A stretch of 6,605 nucleotides of DNA from Planctomycetota bacterium (GTDB lineage Bacteria; Planctomycetota; UBA1135), in the NCBI GenBank assembly GCA_029243845.1, contig JAQWRF010000026.1, forward strand, positions 1-6,605, in the 5' to 3' direction. Shown here piece by piece: positions 6,277 through 6,605 of this stretch (position 1 is the first letter of the stretch; each line of letters begins with the position of its first letter). The notes under the pieces were generated by a model, which saw only the letters and a program-made list of their open reading frames with translations, made no database searches and was not told where the DNA came from. Both the position numbers and the translations under genes were made by a program.

Positions 6277-6605
6277 GCCGCAATAGATAGCAACTGGCAA
6301 TGATGCGAAGCCGCAAGTTCCGTTAATTGCAGGCGCTGACTTTCGGCGCGCTCGAGTTCGTTATCAGAAAACTCAAAAGCCAATTCTGCGGTGCCGATGA
6401 CGCGCGACCGAAACACCTTGTACCCCAACTCGCGCAATTGTGTTTCAACGGATGCGACGATGTTAAGTGAGTCTAAACTGACGGCTTGCCCCACTGCAAT
6501 ACGCGATGCCAGACAAGGAGCGGCCGGCTTGTCGGCTACCTGTAAATTCAGAAAGCGCGCATACATTCGGACATCCTCTTTAGTGAACTTTGCTGTGCGC
6601 AACGG
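6252..6605 (-). CDS. larE: LarE, ATP-dependent sacrificial sulfur transferase, C-terminal part (5' truncated)
   Basis: LarE activates the pincer nucleotide precursor with ATP and donates sulfur from its own cysteine, making the nickel-pincer nucleotide cofactor used by lactate racemase LarA and related enzymes. Here 117 C-terminal residues are visible. The frame is open to the right edge, and the TTG at 6602-6600 is the internal Leu of 'PLRTAKFTKEDVR', not a start. Family blocks in order are TKEDVR, DKPAAPCLASRI (with Cys codon 6515-6513), VETQLRELGY, and the terminal YRSGS next to the stop at 6254-6252. The Cys in PCLASR is the residue equivalent to the sacrificial Cys176 of Lactobacillus plantarum LarE, so the gene looks functional as far as it can be seen. 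The N-terminal ATP pyrophosphatase domain (SGGxDS loop) must lie beyond the window. Whether larB, larC or larA are nearby cannot be seen. It converges on the envelope operon and is probably unrelated to it. Confidence 0.9.
   Translation of the reverse strand, partial: PLRTAKFTKEDVRMYARFLNLQVADKPAAPCLASRIAVGQAVSLDSLNIVASVETQLRELGYKVFRSRVIGTAELAFEFSDNELERAESQRLQLTELAASHHCQLLSIAAYRSGSVA

Noticed and set aside
5879..6316. 145-codon minus-strand open frame across the end of the operon
   Set aside because: It is antisense to two well-supported genes, has no family resemblance, and would overlap the end of larE in another frame.
6600..6602. Minus-strand TTG as the start of larE
   Set aside because: It encodes the Leu of a conserved PLR...TKEDVR block in the middle of LarE. 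The N-terminal ATP-binding domain is missing, so the gene continues beyond the window.
1..6605. CRISPR array, tRNA, insertion sequence, toxin-antitoxin or anti-phage system
   Set aside because: There are no spaced direct repeats, cloverleaf-like segments, transposase or nuclease motifs, or small gene pairs, and coding sequence fills the window.

Overview
The window is wall-to-wall coding. It holds one left-to-right run of five overlapping plus-strand genes (1-6276) and the 3' part of one convergent minus-strand gene (6605-6252). No stretch longer than a few bases is non-coding. I see no tRNA, rRNA, CRISPR array, insertion sequence or phage gene. Both outer genes are cut by the window edges.

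Left to right, the run encodes: (A) the C-terminal part of a beta-rich, propeller-like protein; (B) a 350-aa protein of the terpene-cyclase/prenyltransferase repeat fold; (C) a 688-aa inner-membrane protein with three predicted membrane helices and a long beta-rich periplasmic part, resembling DUF4175-type proteins; (D) a 472-aa secreted Gln/Glu-rich coiled-coil protein; (E) a 184-aa small protein, possibly a lipoprotein, with a helical N-terminus, a Pro/Gln/Ser-rich linker and a C-terminal WGxLPP...YRRLI block. Each gene overlaps the next by 1 or 4 bases, so the five are almost certainly one co-translated unit. The promoter must lie left of the window.

B-E point to the cell envelope. C has a positively charged N-terminus and a charged loop after its second helix, which places its long C-terminal part in the periplasm. 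D has a clear signal peptide and E a short lipobox-like start. From memory of the families, this combination is typical of Planctomycetota and related groups. There, such genes often sit beside MoxR-type AAA ATPase, DUF58 and VWA-domain genes. No function has been established for the set as far as I know. I infer an envelope-associated multiprotein assembly, with the upstream partners outside this window.

The minus-strand gene is the C-terminal third of LarE, the sacrificial sulfur transferase of nickel-pincer nucleotide synthesis. It is recognisable from its KPAAPCLASRI block with the sulfur-donor cysteine and its YRSGS C-terminus. Its last codons lie antisense over the last codons of gene E.

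The organism is a Gram-negative-type bacterium, possibly a planctomycete or PVC relative with moderate GC. That assignment rests on gene content alone and is tentative.
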